From Pseudozyma flocculosa PF-1 (taxonomy: Eukaryota > Basidiomycota > Ustilaginomycetes > Ustilaginales > Ustilaginaceae): DNA of 64,000 nt. Of this stretch, positions 50,352-60,181 are shown one piece after another. Each line of letters opens with the position of its first letter. Within the stretch, counting starts at the first letter, position 1. Under the pieces are notes generated by a model, which was given only the letters and a program-made list of their open reading frames with translations, ran no database searches and was not told the DNA's origin. The position numbers and the translations under genes are program-made. Where the stretch lies: NCBI RefSeq assembly GCF_000417875.1, contig NW_006920875.1, positions 474,538-538,537 on the forward strand, written 5' to 3'.

Positions 50352-50529
50352 CTGACCATTCTCTTGCCTTCATCTTACCTCTGCTTCCGTACCGCTCGCT
50401 CTTTGCCATCTTGCCCCGTTACCCTGGGCTCCTTTGCCATTCATGATTGTTGCCTGTCTGCCACCGCTGCCGCCGCCACCCGCGCCTGGGCTTTCCCCCC
50501 TGCCGCCACGCGTGCCCTGCTGTGGCATC

Positions 50530-51030
50530 AGTACGACTCGACAGGCGTACTAGTAGTGCGATTTTGCAATCAAAGATGTCATGCGCCCCATCAGATCGCG
50601 AGCGTTGTGCGCCCTGTCAGATCAAAGGTGAAGTGCGACACACCAGATTGCAGTGTTTGTGTGCTCCGCCAAATCGCAGGTGCTGTGCGATCTGACAATT
50701 TGGTATGCACATGCGATCTAGTAGATGGGTCAACCAGGTGCGATTTGCAGATCGCACCAGATCTGACTCCGCCTACGATCCCAAATTTGCACTGGGTGGT
50801 GCGATCTGCAAATCGCAGGCATGGCCAGTGCTGGTGCAATCTGCAAATCGCAGGCGGAGTCAGTGCTGGTGCGATCTGCAATTCGCAGGCAGGGTCGGGC
50901 CGGGTGCGATCTGGCAGATCGCACTGGTTGGGCCATTCTGCAGATCGGCAAGGGTCTTGCCGATCCGTAAATCGCACGTGTATAACGCTTGTCAGATTGG
51001 GCAAGGCCTGCGATCTGGCAGATTGTAGGT
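50530..51030. repeat. Series of short palindromes, GCGATCTGCAAATCGC type
   Basis: At least five imperfect palindromes of 16-17 bases recur every 30-60 bases, for example near 50741, 50801, 50836, 50872 and 50908. They are mostly linked by GCAGGC-type spacers and lie inside long-element copy 1. Confidence 0.65.
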
Positions 51031-51458
51031 TGGCCCTGCTGCCAGCTATGATTGTCAGCAGCAAAGTAAGGCGGTGAAGGAGGAGCAGGCAAAAGGAAGA
51101 TGGGAGCAAAGGAGTCAGCAATGGTGTGCAGCGGAGCAGCAGAAGAAGAGCAGCAACAGTTGACTCCCATGAGGCGGAGCGGAAGCAAAGCCATCAATGG
51201 TCAGAATCATTGGAGACTCCGAAGAGGGCCTCTCCAAAGTTTCCGATGATTGATGGCGTCAGCTGGCGGAAGCAAGCAGTGCAGAGCAGCAGCGGCTGGC
51301 AGCTCACCAGGTGGCTGGCTGGGCCTCGCCGAGTCTCGCTGGCGGCTGGCGGCTGCGCTTGGCTGGCGGGTGGCTGGCGGGCTGGCTGGCTGGCTCAGGT
51401 GACGGCTGGCTGGCTGGCAGCTGACTGGGCCGGGCAAGGGCTGCGCTGGACTGGCGAG

Positions 51459-52396
51459 TCATAGCTAGCGTCAAAGGGCAGGTGGCATTTGGCTGTACGC
51501 CAGCCTACAGCCTGAAATCGGGAAATCGGGGGTCATCCACGCTAAAAGTGGCCGTAGGGCCACCTACGGCCGGAAATTGGGGCTGTAGGGCTACCTACGG
51601 CCATTTTCTGAGGGGCAGCTACGGCATTTTTAGCCGTAGGGCCTCCTACGGCCCTGGGCCAACCCTACCCTGCACAGAAAATGGCCCTTTCTGCTTACGT
51701 CAGTTTAGGAGGCACAGCACACGCGCGCTGGCCACCCGGTCCTTTGCCAATTCTATCCGCCCGCCCGTCTCATCTCCTGCCTTCCTACCACCACCACCCG
51801 ACGCCACCCGCCAGCCACCTGCCAGCCTTCAGCGCAGCGCAGCCGCCACCTGCCTGGCCCAGCCCAGCCAGCCATCAGCCACCAGCCAGCCGTCAGCCAG
51901 CCGTCAGTCCAGCCATAGCTAGTGTCAGAGGTAGCTATGGTTTGGTCCGTAGGTGGCCTGCGGCCCTGAGCTCGGGATTTGGGAGAGTCCTTTGGCTTTT
52001 TTGGGCCGCCAGGGTCCTTCGGTCGGAACTTGGAGGGGTCCTGTAGCCCGAAAAGGCCGAAGGATCCCTACGGCCAGGACTTGGAGGCCATCTGCGACTT
52101 TTTTGGGCCGCAGGGCCCGTGCGGCCTAGGAAAAGGCCTTTGGTTGCTTACGTCAGCTCAGGAGGCCCTGTGCGCGCGCGCTGGCCCCTTTGCCACCCTG
52201 CCCTTTGCCAAATTTATCTGCTCGCCCAACCCGCTCTCCTGCCCTCCTACCACTACCACCCAACACCACCTGCCAGCACCTGCAAGCACCTGTCTGCACC
52301 TGCCAGCCAGCCGTCAGCCACCCGCCAGCCACCCACCACCCGCCAGCCACTCATGATGTGCGACGTTTTTCGACCAGATCCTGCGGCTAGCTATGA
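51459..52396 (+). mobile_element. Two adjoining units rich in CCTACGGCC (type IV)
   Basis: One unit starts TCATAGCTAGCGTCAAAGG at 51459, and a second starts CATAGCTAGTGTCAGAGG at 51914 and ends GGCTAGCTATGA at 52396. Both contain GGCCGTAGG/CCTACGGCC hairpins or close relatives, followed by CTTACGTCAG(T/C)T(T/C)AGGAGGC. A third, inverted copy lies at 54079-54436. Confidence 0.55.
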
Positions 52397-52579
52397 GTGG
52401 CGTTGGTGGTGGTGGTGGTAGGAGGGCAGGAGAGACGGTTGGGCGGGCAGATGGATTTTGCAAGGGGCCAGGGTGGTGTCACGCGCTGGCTTTTCTCGGC
52501 CGGCACGCGCACCCTATTTTCCGCACCGCCATAGGCGCGCCCCTCCTGCCTCCAAACCATCATCTCCACATCTACTCAC

Positions 52580-54078
52580 TCACAGCTAGCAGCAGGGTTG
52601 GGCCCGATTTGGATCGTAGGCAGGCTACAATCGGAAATTGGGCATCGACGCCTGTCTACGATTTTTCGATGCGCGGCCTAGCAACGATCTAGCTACAATC
52701 CGAAATTGTAGCCCACCCACCCACCTGCCTGCCTGCCTGCGGCCTTGCCGCGCCTCCGCACAGTCAATGCTGTCAATCATCGGAATCCTCGGAGAGACCT
52801 CTCCAAGGATTCCGATGAGTGACGGCCGCTCTGCTTCCGCTCTGCAGCGAGCAGTCAAGCTGGCTGGCTGGCTGGCAGGCTTGGGCGGGCGAGGTGGCTG
52901 GCAGGCTGGCAGGCTCGGGCGGCAGTTGGCTGGCAGGCTCGGGGGCCGGCTGGCTTGGCTGGCTGGCTTGGGCGCGCAAGCTGGCTGGCTGGCGCGGCTG
53001 ACTAAGCTTGCGCGCGCGCAAAAAAAAAGTGGAGGCCAGGCCACGCCACCACCTGCGTGCAAGATCACGCAGGCCCGCTGACCGCCGCCCGCCTGCCTCG
53101 GTATAAGGTCTTGCCCCGCTCCACCGTCACTCCTTCCCTCCCGACCACTACCATCAGCCCCTTGCCCGCCATTGGACCCTTCGCCTGCCATCGACCCTTG
53201 CCTGCCATCGACCCTCGCCTGCCATTGGACCCTTTGCCCGCCCCCGCCACCTGAGCGACATCAACCCTGGCCTGCCGCCACCACCTGACCAACGTCAACG
53301 TCACCCACCGGCATCGATGTCGCCGACACCACGCGCGTGCTCCGCGCCAACGCCACCACCGACGCCGACTTGCCGTCACAGTCAACGCCAACTGGACGCC
53401 ACCACCAATGCCAACTCGACGCCACCGCCAATGCCAACGCCAACTTGCCGCCATCATCAACGCCAACTTGTCGCCATCTGCCGATCTTGGGTGTCGCGCT
53501 GACTTTGGTTCTGACACGCGCCACGCGCTTTGCGGACCACCAAGACGTCAGCAGGTGATCCTCTTTTGATTCCATTGCATCTAGCGCATTGACGACGCTG
53601 CGCCTGGCACGATTCTGACAATGCTCCTTCTCTCCGTCTCACCAGCAGCCGCCGCCACCAAATCGACGCTGACCCCAGCCTGCCCTCGCTGTGAGTCCCC
53701 CCCTGCTGGCGTAGGTGCTGCCGCCGGTCAATGGTGGTAATGACGGCCTCGGTATTTGCCAGTTGTACGCTTGTCTTCAGTTGCATTGTTGTTTGCAGTA
53801 GCGTAGATAGCGTATTTTGCAATCAAAGCTTGTGTACGTGATCAATAGATTGTAGCCTGCACTTGGGTCGTAGCCTGGCTACGATGCGAAAATTGTAGGT
53901 AGGGCTAGTCTAGCTACGATCTGAAAATCGTAGGCAGTATACGGCCTGAAATCTGCACAGCTTGTCTGGATCCATAAATCAGTTGTGTAGAAGGATCCCC
54001 TACAATCTGAAAATCGTAGACAGCCTACGCAAACCTACAATCTGCCAGATTGTAGGTTGACTCTGCTGCTAGCTATGA
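52580..54078 (+). mobile_element. Long terminal-repeat element copy 2 (type II)
   Basis: Starts TCACAGCTAGCAGCAGGGTT and ends CTGCTGCTAGCTATGA, 1499 bp. It matches copy 1 at the left end, at GCAGCGAGCAGTCAAGCTGG (about 52836), at TTTTGCAATCAAAG (about 53813) and at the right end. It carries a full hairpin at about 52775-52820, whereas copy 1 keeps only part of it. The middle (about 53100-53560) has short repeats around GCCTGCCAT and GCCAACTTG. It has no recognisable transposase. Confidence 0.6.
52775..52820. repeat. Long inverted repeat (hairpin)
   Basis: The arm CATCGGAATCCTCGGAGAG is followed almost at once by its near-perfect reverse complement CTCTCCAAGGATTCCGATG. Related arms occur at about 49590-49612 and 51200-51255. 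Confidence 0.75.
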
Positions 54079-54436
54079 CTTTGCCTGCTCACCTCACACA
54101 GCCTAGCACAGGTGGGGGCCAGCGCACGCGCACATGCCTGGCCTCCTGAGCTGACATAAGCACAAAAAGCCGTGCCACACAGGCCCTGCGACCCAAAATA
54201 GCGCAGAAGGCCGCCAATTCCCAGCTGTAGGGGTCCTTTGACCTTTTTAGGTTGCAGGAGTCCTCCAAATTCCGGCCAAAGGACCCTGGCGGCCCAAAAA
54301 GGCCGCACGAGATCTCCGAATTTTGGGCAAAGGACCCTGGCGGCCAAAAAAAGGCCAAAGGACACTTCCGAATCCCGAATCCAGGGCCGTAGGGGTCCTT
54401 TGCCCCAAATTGTAGGTACCTTTGACGGTAGCTATG
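54079..54436 (-). mobile_element. Inverted type IV element
   Basis: Read on the minus strand it starts CATAGCTACCGTCAAAGG and contains the same AAAGGACCC/CCTACGGCC-like stretches and TATGTCAGCTCAGGAGGC as the units at 51459-52396. It abuts a type I copy at 54437. Confidence 0.55.
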
Positions 54437-54694
54437 CATAGCTAGCAGCAATAGTAATTCCCAATTTTTCCTATTGCACAGGCCGTGCGATCCAGGATTT
54501 GAGAGTTGTTATACAAGTGCGATCTAAAATCCTGGCCACTATGAGTGGATCTCAGGTTGCAGGCAGGAAAAATTCAGGATCTCAGATCGCAGCTGATCGC
54601 ACACCTGCTGCGATCTGGATTGCACAAGCTGGCTGCAGCTGGATTTTCAAATCGTTATACACGTGCGATTTTTTTGGCCAGAACCTGCTGCACA
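54437..54694 (+). mobile_element. Type I element with damaged right end
   Basis: Starts CATAGCTAGCAGCAATAG and follows the complete copy at 50079 closely, up to GGCCAGAACCTGCTG. The terminal GCTAGCTATGA is then missing. Confidence 0.65.
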
Positions 54695-54916
54695 TGTGAT
54701 GTGCTTGCATCATTTCCAATGCTGTTGGTCAGCTATGGCTCCAGGGTCGCAGTTGTCCACCGGCCCCAGAGTCGCAGTTTTGCTTTGACCCCTAGAGCTG
54801 TGGTACTCCTGCAACCCTGGGGCTGTAGCTGACTGACGGCATTTTGCCGCTGTCCTTCAACCCTGCGGTGCGTAGGGGTCCTACAGCCCAAATGTCGAAG
54901 ATATAGACCAGCTGAG

Positions 54917-55184
54917 TCATAGCTAGCAGCAGGATCTGGTCAAAAAATCGCTCATGTATAACGATCTGAAAATCCAGCTGCAGCCAGCTTGTGCAATTTC
55001 TCAGAAGCGCACCAGGTGTGCGATCAGCTGCGATCTGAGATCCTGAATTTTTCCTGCCTGCAACCTGAGATCCACTCATAGTGGCCAGGATTTTAGATCG
55101 CACTTGTATAACAACTCTCAAATCCTGGATCGCACGGCCTGTGCAATAGGAAAAATTGGGAATTCTTTTTGCTGCTAGCTATGA
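54917..55184 (-). mobile_element. Complete type I element, inverted
   Basis: 268 bp with a perfect 14-base terminal inverted repeat (TCATAGCTAGCAGC). Its reverse complement matches the copy at 54437 over nearly its whole length. No obvious target duplication flanks it. Confidence 0.75.
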
Positions 55185-55530
55185 GTATGGCCCTAAAGGT
55201 GCGAAGGAGATCTTCGACTCCCGGGGCCGTAGCTAAACCCCTGCCGCTAGCATGACTAGCTATGAGTGTGAGTTGCGAAATGGCTCTAAATGGCGCACCG
55301 AGGGTCGTCTGCGGCCAAAACAGCCGTAGGTCACCTCGTTCCTCGATAGCACGGCCCTCCTCGGCCTACATCCATCTGACTTTTGCCGCTAGCTATGCTC
55401 ATGAAGGTGGGAATTCAACTTCGATCATACACCCGGAATGAGGGGGCGGCTGGGTATCGTCATGTCTACAGGTACAAGTACAATGTGTCGAGGCGGTGTG
55501 CATTGACGCGTATAAGGCGGGCGAGCAACA

Positions 55531-56910
55531 TCAGGCTTGCCGGCGCCGCTTGTTCTTGATTTTGGCCGCACATTCGGAGCAATACCACTTTGCTGGCAGC
55601 GGTTTGGTGACTCCAACGCAGCTGATGTGGAACCACTCCTTGCACTCTGGGTCGTTTTCGGCGTTGTCGCAGCCGATCATCTCGCCGAATGAGACGCGCT
55701 GACAGAAGCAGTAAAGGGTCTCGTCCTTCTCCTCGCCATCATCGCCCTCTGCACCGGCGCCGGCGAAGTCCATGCCGTCGAGACTGCTGCCAACACCATC
55801 TGATGGTAGTGCGAGAGGGTCGAGCAGAGCGAGTGGGTTCGAGAGGGAGGAGCGACCGGGACCGTTTGCCGTCGATGAAGAGCCGCGTGCCTTGCGCGAG
55901 GCGGTGGAGCCAGCTCGAAGCGTCGAGGAGGGAGCGTTGCCAGTTCGATCAGGTGGCGCGGGAGTGCCGGAGTCGACGGGCGTTGTGCGGCCCGCCCAAC
56001 GCCCTCGGCCACTGGCAGCACCCGGAGTGCCTGGGATCGAGCCAGCTGTGGCCGGAGTCGCAGGACCAGATTTTCTCTCTGTGGACCGTGAGCAGAAGCG
56101 CGTCGGAGATCGCGGGAAGTGGTCACGTCAGACATGTGCCTCTCGATGCGAGGGCAACGGAAAGAAACTTACTCAGGCCGGCGACAGTAGCGTCGAGCTC
56201 GACAGCAGGGGATCGTACACCGGCAAGCGCCGCTGGCAAAGAAGCCAGCGAGGGAATCTGAGGAGGTGCCGCGGCCATGGCCCCTCCGTAGTTCGCGAGG
56301 ACGGCCGGGCTGATCTTGGCCATTTCCTCCCTGAGCCGGAGATGATGGGCATGCACGGCCCTCCACATGCGTAGGCTGAGCGACTCCTTCTGAGCGCTCC
56401 ACTCGTCCGCTCTGCGGTAGTCTTGCCTGATCTTGTCAGTGAGTTTCTCGGCCTTGAGGCGGTCGGCCTCTGAGAGGATCCCAGAAGGGTTGGCGGGCCC
56501 GCTGCCGCCCTTTTGGAGCAACTCCCGCAGCTGCGTTTCACGGGCGCTGATCTTTGGCATGATATCTGGACGCGAGTGAGCCAGCAACGGAAGACCGTGA
56601 GGATGCGAGGTCAGCGCTCGGTCAAACGGGAACCGACGACAAAGGGAGGCTGTCAAGGGAATGAGACGAGGCGTTGGCAGCCCCACCTTGGACTTTGGCA
56701 TCCTTGTGTTCGATCTCCTTGACCAGGTGACTGATCTCCTGAGGCAGATTGTCGAGGCCTTTGATGAGGGAGAGCGGATCATGAGACAGAGAAGCGGCGA
56801 AGTCTCAGACATGGGCGAGCAGGGGCTATCTGGGGCGGCCTGCGAGACTCACTCGAGATGAATTCGTTTGCGAGGGCGGCAATCTCGGCCGGATCTTCGA
56901 TGATCGACAT
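55531..56910 (-). CDS. ING-family PHD-finger chromatin protein
   Basis: Exons 56910-56853, 56758-56687, 56565-56173 and 56078-55531 give 356 aa. The N-terminal ING domain reads AALANEFISSLDNLPQEISH and continues with VKEIEHKDAKVQ and an Arg/Lys-rich helix. A Ser/Pro/Ala/Gly linker follows. The C-terminal PHD finger (about 295-345) has YCFCQRVSFGEMIGCDN, EWFHISCVGV and KWYCSECAAKI; ING fingers of this type bind histone H3 trimethylated at Lys4. In yeast the relatives Yng1, Yng2 and Pho23 belong to NuA3, NuA4 and Rpd3 complexes; which one this is cannot be decided here. The PHD has a slightly longer loop between its second and third zinc-binding positions than human ING proteins. It is head to head with CMS1. 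Confidence 0.93.
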
Positions 56911-57365
56911 GTTGAGAGGTTTTGTGCTGTCGCGCGTTGATTTAGGCTGCCAAACTTCGGCGAATGTACTGCTCTGTGTTTGAAATGAGGAGCCGTGTCG
57001 CTGCTGAAAGTGGCCGAGTGGCACGGGTCCGATGGTGGTGGTGGTGGTGGTGGTAGTGGCGGTCAACTCAGGCTTGCACCGTGAACCCTAGGCTGCTGAA
57101 TGTTGGCCGGCAGACCCGGCCTGCCTGGCCTGCCTGGCGGGGTCCACCTTGGACCAAGCCGATTCCCGAAATTCTCTGCCTGGATTTTTCTTTTCGTTCG
57201 TCCAGCAGGCCCTCCTCCACAAGCCCAAATCTCGAAGAGGATTCTTGCTTGTTGCATTCCTCTTGGATCATCGCCCGACCTCTCCCCTTGCTTTGTCGCT
57301 CTTCCACGCCCAGCTCTGCCTGTCCAACATTGCCACCCACCAGACTTATCCGACAGAAGAGCATC
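56911..57365. promoter_or_regulatory. Divergent promoter region of ING and CMS1 genes
   Basis: The two starts are 455 bp apart. A GGT-type trinucleotide run lies at about 57034-57060. Nothing else stands out. Confidence 0.5.
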
Positions 57366-58781
57366 ATGGCTGACGAACTCGAAGACAACCTCTTGCTCGA
57401 AGACAATGACTCGATCGCCGGCTCCGGCGGCGTCTCTGTCGACGGAGACGACGCCTTCGCCGTGGCCGGCATCGCATCGGACGACGACTACCACGCTTCC
57501 GACGAGCCAATTGGCGCTGTCAAGCAACGCCACGAGCGGCTCTCCGCGGACGCAACGAAGGAGGAGAGGAAGAGGAAGCGCAAGCAAAAGGAGAGAGCCA
57601 AGAAGCAACAGGTGCGTACCCTGTCTGCTGTTTCAGCCCAACCCCCCTCCCTGCCCCAGGTGTCTGTCGTTGCGCTTGCTGGCCATCACCATCAGCCGGA
57701 CTAAATCGATCTGACGCCAGTCTTTCATCCATTGTCGACCCGCTCCTCTTCTAGAGAGCCGCTCTGGCGGCCGAGTTTGCCGAGGGCTTAGGTTCCGTAG
57801 CCACACAGCCACCAGACATGCAGGCAGACTACCTTGGCTCCAAGCAACGGGCTACTTATCCCAAGCTGAGCTCCATCGAGCTAGATGAGCTCCGGATGAA
57901 GGGTGGGTGTCACACAACCAGCTCGCAGGTCCACCGAAGCTCGATCGACATTGCTGCGGGCTCGATCAGCAGCTCGACTGACATTGCGCTATGTTTCGGT
58001 TCTGCATACATCTGGCGCCGGACAGAGAACATGCTGGTTGATACCACCTCTTTTGACCGACCCCGGAAAGAAGAATCTCTGGCTGCATTTGTTCGCAAGT
58101 GTGAGTACAGAGTGTAGAGCGCAATAGGCGATGCTTTGGCCGATACTCGGCACGCTGCTGCCGTTTCTCTATCTCCCAAGCTGACTTGAGCGGTCCGAGA
58201 TCCGCTTCACAGACGCCCCCGAGACGGCCCAGGCCCTTTCGGACGCATCGGCACCGATCAACATGCGGCCAGGCAGACCAGGAGCGGTCGTTCTGACTGG
58301 CAACGCCCAGAGAGCTGCTGATCTGGCCAAAGCCCTCCGAGCTCTGGACCCCAATCCTGCCGTCGACGGGCCGTCCGAGTCGAGCAGACCGCCAAAGAAG
58401 AGGCAAAAGCAAGCGCAAGGGGCTGTGGTTGCAGTCGAGACACCGCACAAGAGCAACGACAAGGGTCACGTCGGCTTCATTGTGGGCAAGCTCTTTGCGC
58501 GTCACTTCAAGCTCAAGGAGCATCAGACGTGGCTCCAGCAGCACGCTTGCCCGCTCGCCGCCGGCACGCCGCAGCGCGTGGCCTCGTTGATCTCTTCGGG
58601 CGATCTCAAGCTAGACTCGCTCGAAGTCATCGTTGTCGACCAGACGTGGGTCGACGCCAAGCAAAGGACCGTGCTGGACACACCCGAGACTAGAGACGAG
58701 CTCATCAAGCTGCTGGCCAGCGATCAGATCCTGGCCGCTCTCAGGCGGGCCGAGAGGCCTGTCAAGCTCGCCCTCTTCTAG
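57366..58781 (+). CDS. CMS1: CMS1-family small-subunit ribosome assembly factor
   Basis: Four exons (57366-57611, 57755-57902, 58026-58100, 58213-58781) give 345 aa. The N-terminus is acidic (MADELEDNLLLEDND) and is followed by a Lys/Arg-rich nuclear-type stretch. The core has MLVDTTSFDRPRKEESLAAF, PGAVVLTGNAQRAADLAKAL, KLFARHFKLKEH, AAGTPQRVASLISSGDL and VVDQTWVDAKQRTVLDTPET. This is the Cms1 pattern, a degenerate helicase-like fold found in the nucleolar 90S pre-ribosome with U3 snoRNA factors. Walker motifs are absent, as in the family. The third splice junction turns the split codon into Tyr and keeps the frame; other acceptors nearby break it. Confidence 0.9.
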
Positions 58782-60181
58782 GAGCACTTGCCAAGTGACC
58801 GGGCTGCGTAATGCACCGCTTGCTCTTCCCATCCACACGCGATCACAGAGAGAGAGCAGGCAGGCTCGATACGATACAGGCCCGGGATCCCATGAGTGCA
58901 TGCATGCATGCATGTTGGCTTCATTATTATTGCGCCCAAAAGCCAGACACATGCACGCATGCAGCTGAGACGGTCCACGAGTGCGAGCTCAAGCAAGCAC
59001 CTAGCTACCTACCTGCGACCTGGTTTTGGAGGCGTACAGCTGCGAGGCAGTCGGCGCTCGATCTACCCATCTGAATCTATCTACCGCGTGCCGGCCGGTC
59101 TCAGAAACGGAATGGTAGGCAGGAAGGCCTGCTCGCCATTATTATTGCCGCCCTGCCGGCAAGCATCGCGAACGCTGCGACCAAGATTATCAGCTTCCGC
59201 CAGCCGTTCACGGGCCATCCTGCAACAGCTCGGCCACATGCTGCGAGCTCTCACCTGCCCTTGCACGTACGACGGGCTCGCAGGCTGTGCGAGGCCTGAG
59301 TCAGGGCCTACGTCTTGTTTGGGGCACATCTCTCCCTCATTCAGGAGCGTACCACGCGTACCGACGGTTGCCATCGGACGGCTCTCGCGCTTGGGCTCTC
59401 GAGGATCTCCGTCCTTCTCGAGGCCGTCTTGCCCAGCCTGGAGATGTGGGCCTGCAAAGGTTGAGGTCGTACGGCACGCTGCTCTGACCGCATTCGTGGC
59501 CTCAACCGGGACGGGTCCATCCCTCCTCTGACAAACGCGCATACACGCTTTCTAGAGGGGCCGACGGTGCGCAAGTCATGGCAGGCGGCCCGCCGGACGC
59601 CATCAACTTGCTCTTCTGCGTTTTGGCCGAAGGCTTCAAGCGGAGGCGGCCAGAAAGAGGAAGGGCGAGGTGGTGTGTGGGGGCTAAAAATTCCAGCGCG
59701 ACCCGTTCGCCCTGCGGCCGTGCGCGCATCAGCTTGGCAGGGCCGAGCGGGGCTCGGGGCAGGCAGGGCACCCAACAGCGCCAGAGGCTGCCCAGCGACG
59801 GGATCAAGCGATCCGACCAAGAGCCAGAGAGGTAGTGTTAGGCAGGCTGACCGATCGTCAGCACTGAGATGAGAGGCGGAGGGAACGCTCCAGCTTGAAG
59901 AGGGCCAGGTTGAGGCTCGGGCTTCACGTCTCGTCTGCATCTTCGCTCTACTGCCTCGCCCTCTTGACCACTCATCGTCTCCTCGCCCGCGCTTCCATTC
60001 CTTCCTCCATCTAGATCCTCCCCTTGCTTCTTGCGTTCTCCAACCCCTTCCTCAGGCCCTCACCCATCCATCCCGGGCCAAGGTGCCTTGAGCGTCCGGC
60101 GAACCGTATCCGCCCCTCGCACCTTGCTCGGTGATCTCCTTTTCAGTCCCATCGCGACAAGGTTGGAGGAATTGCTGCATC
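58782..60181. other. Intergenic region before Rua1-like gene
   Basis: This 1.4-kb stretch has no recognised gene. A short ATGC repeat lies at about 58897-58914. A minus-strand frame of 153 codons (59081-59542) has no family resemblance. The part after about 59900 is CT/C-rich on the plus strand, as is usual for fungal promoters and leaders. Confidence 0.45.

Larger units (their letters stand above)
49356..51051 (+). mobile_element. Long terminal-repeat element copy 1 (type II)
   Basis: The left end TCATAGCTAGCAGCAGGGTT and right end CCCTGCTGCCAGCTATGA are inverted. Segments shared with copy 2 (52580-54078) occur in the same order: TTGGGCC(T/C)GATTT near the left end, GCAGCGAGCAGTCAAGCTGG at about 49616, TTTTGCAATCAAAG at about 50561 and CAGATTGTAGGTTG next to the right end. 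A 273-bp type I element (50079-50351) is inserted in it. Without that insert the copy is about 1.42 kb. It has no recognisable protein-coding gene. Confidence 0.6.
49054..55530. mobile_element. Cluster of nested non-autonomous elements with CATAGCTAGC termini
   Basis: From about 49204 to 55399 the DNA is built of repeat copies whose ends are variants of TCATAGCTAGCAGCAG (left) or CTGCTGCTAGCTATGA (right). At least four kinds of unit can be told apart, several in opposite orientations, nested or abutting. One junction, at 54431-54442, reads GCTATGCATAGC, two ends back to back. No open frame resembles a transposase, so the elements would be non-autonomous (MITE-like). No host gene was recognised between the cryptochrome and ING genes. 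The individual copies are listed separately. Confidence 0.7.

Noticed and set aside
53000..53560. Thr/Asn/Pro-rich open frames inside the repeat cluster
   Set aside because: They come from short tandem repeats in the element and differ between frames without a conserved product.
59081..59542. A 153-codon minus-strand frame between CMS1 and the Rua1-like gene
   Set aside because: It has an ATG but no recognisable domain, and frames on the plus strand are just as open.
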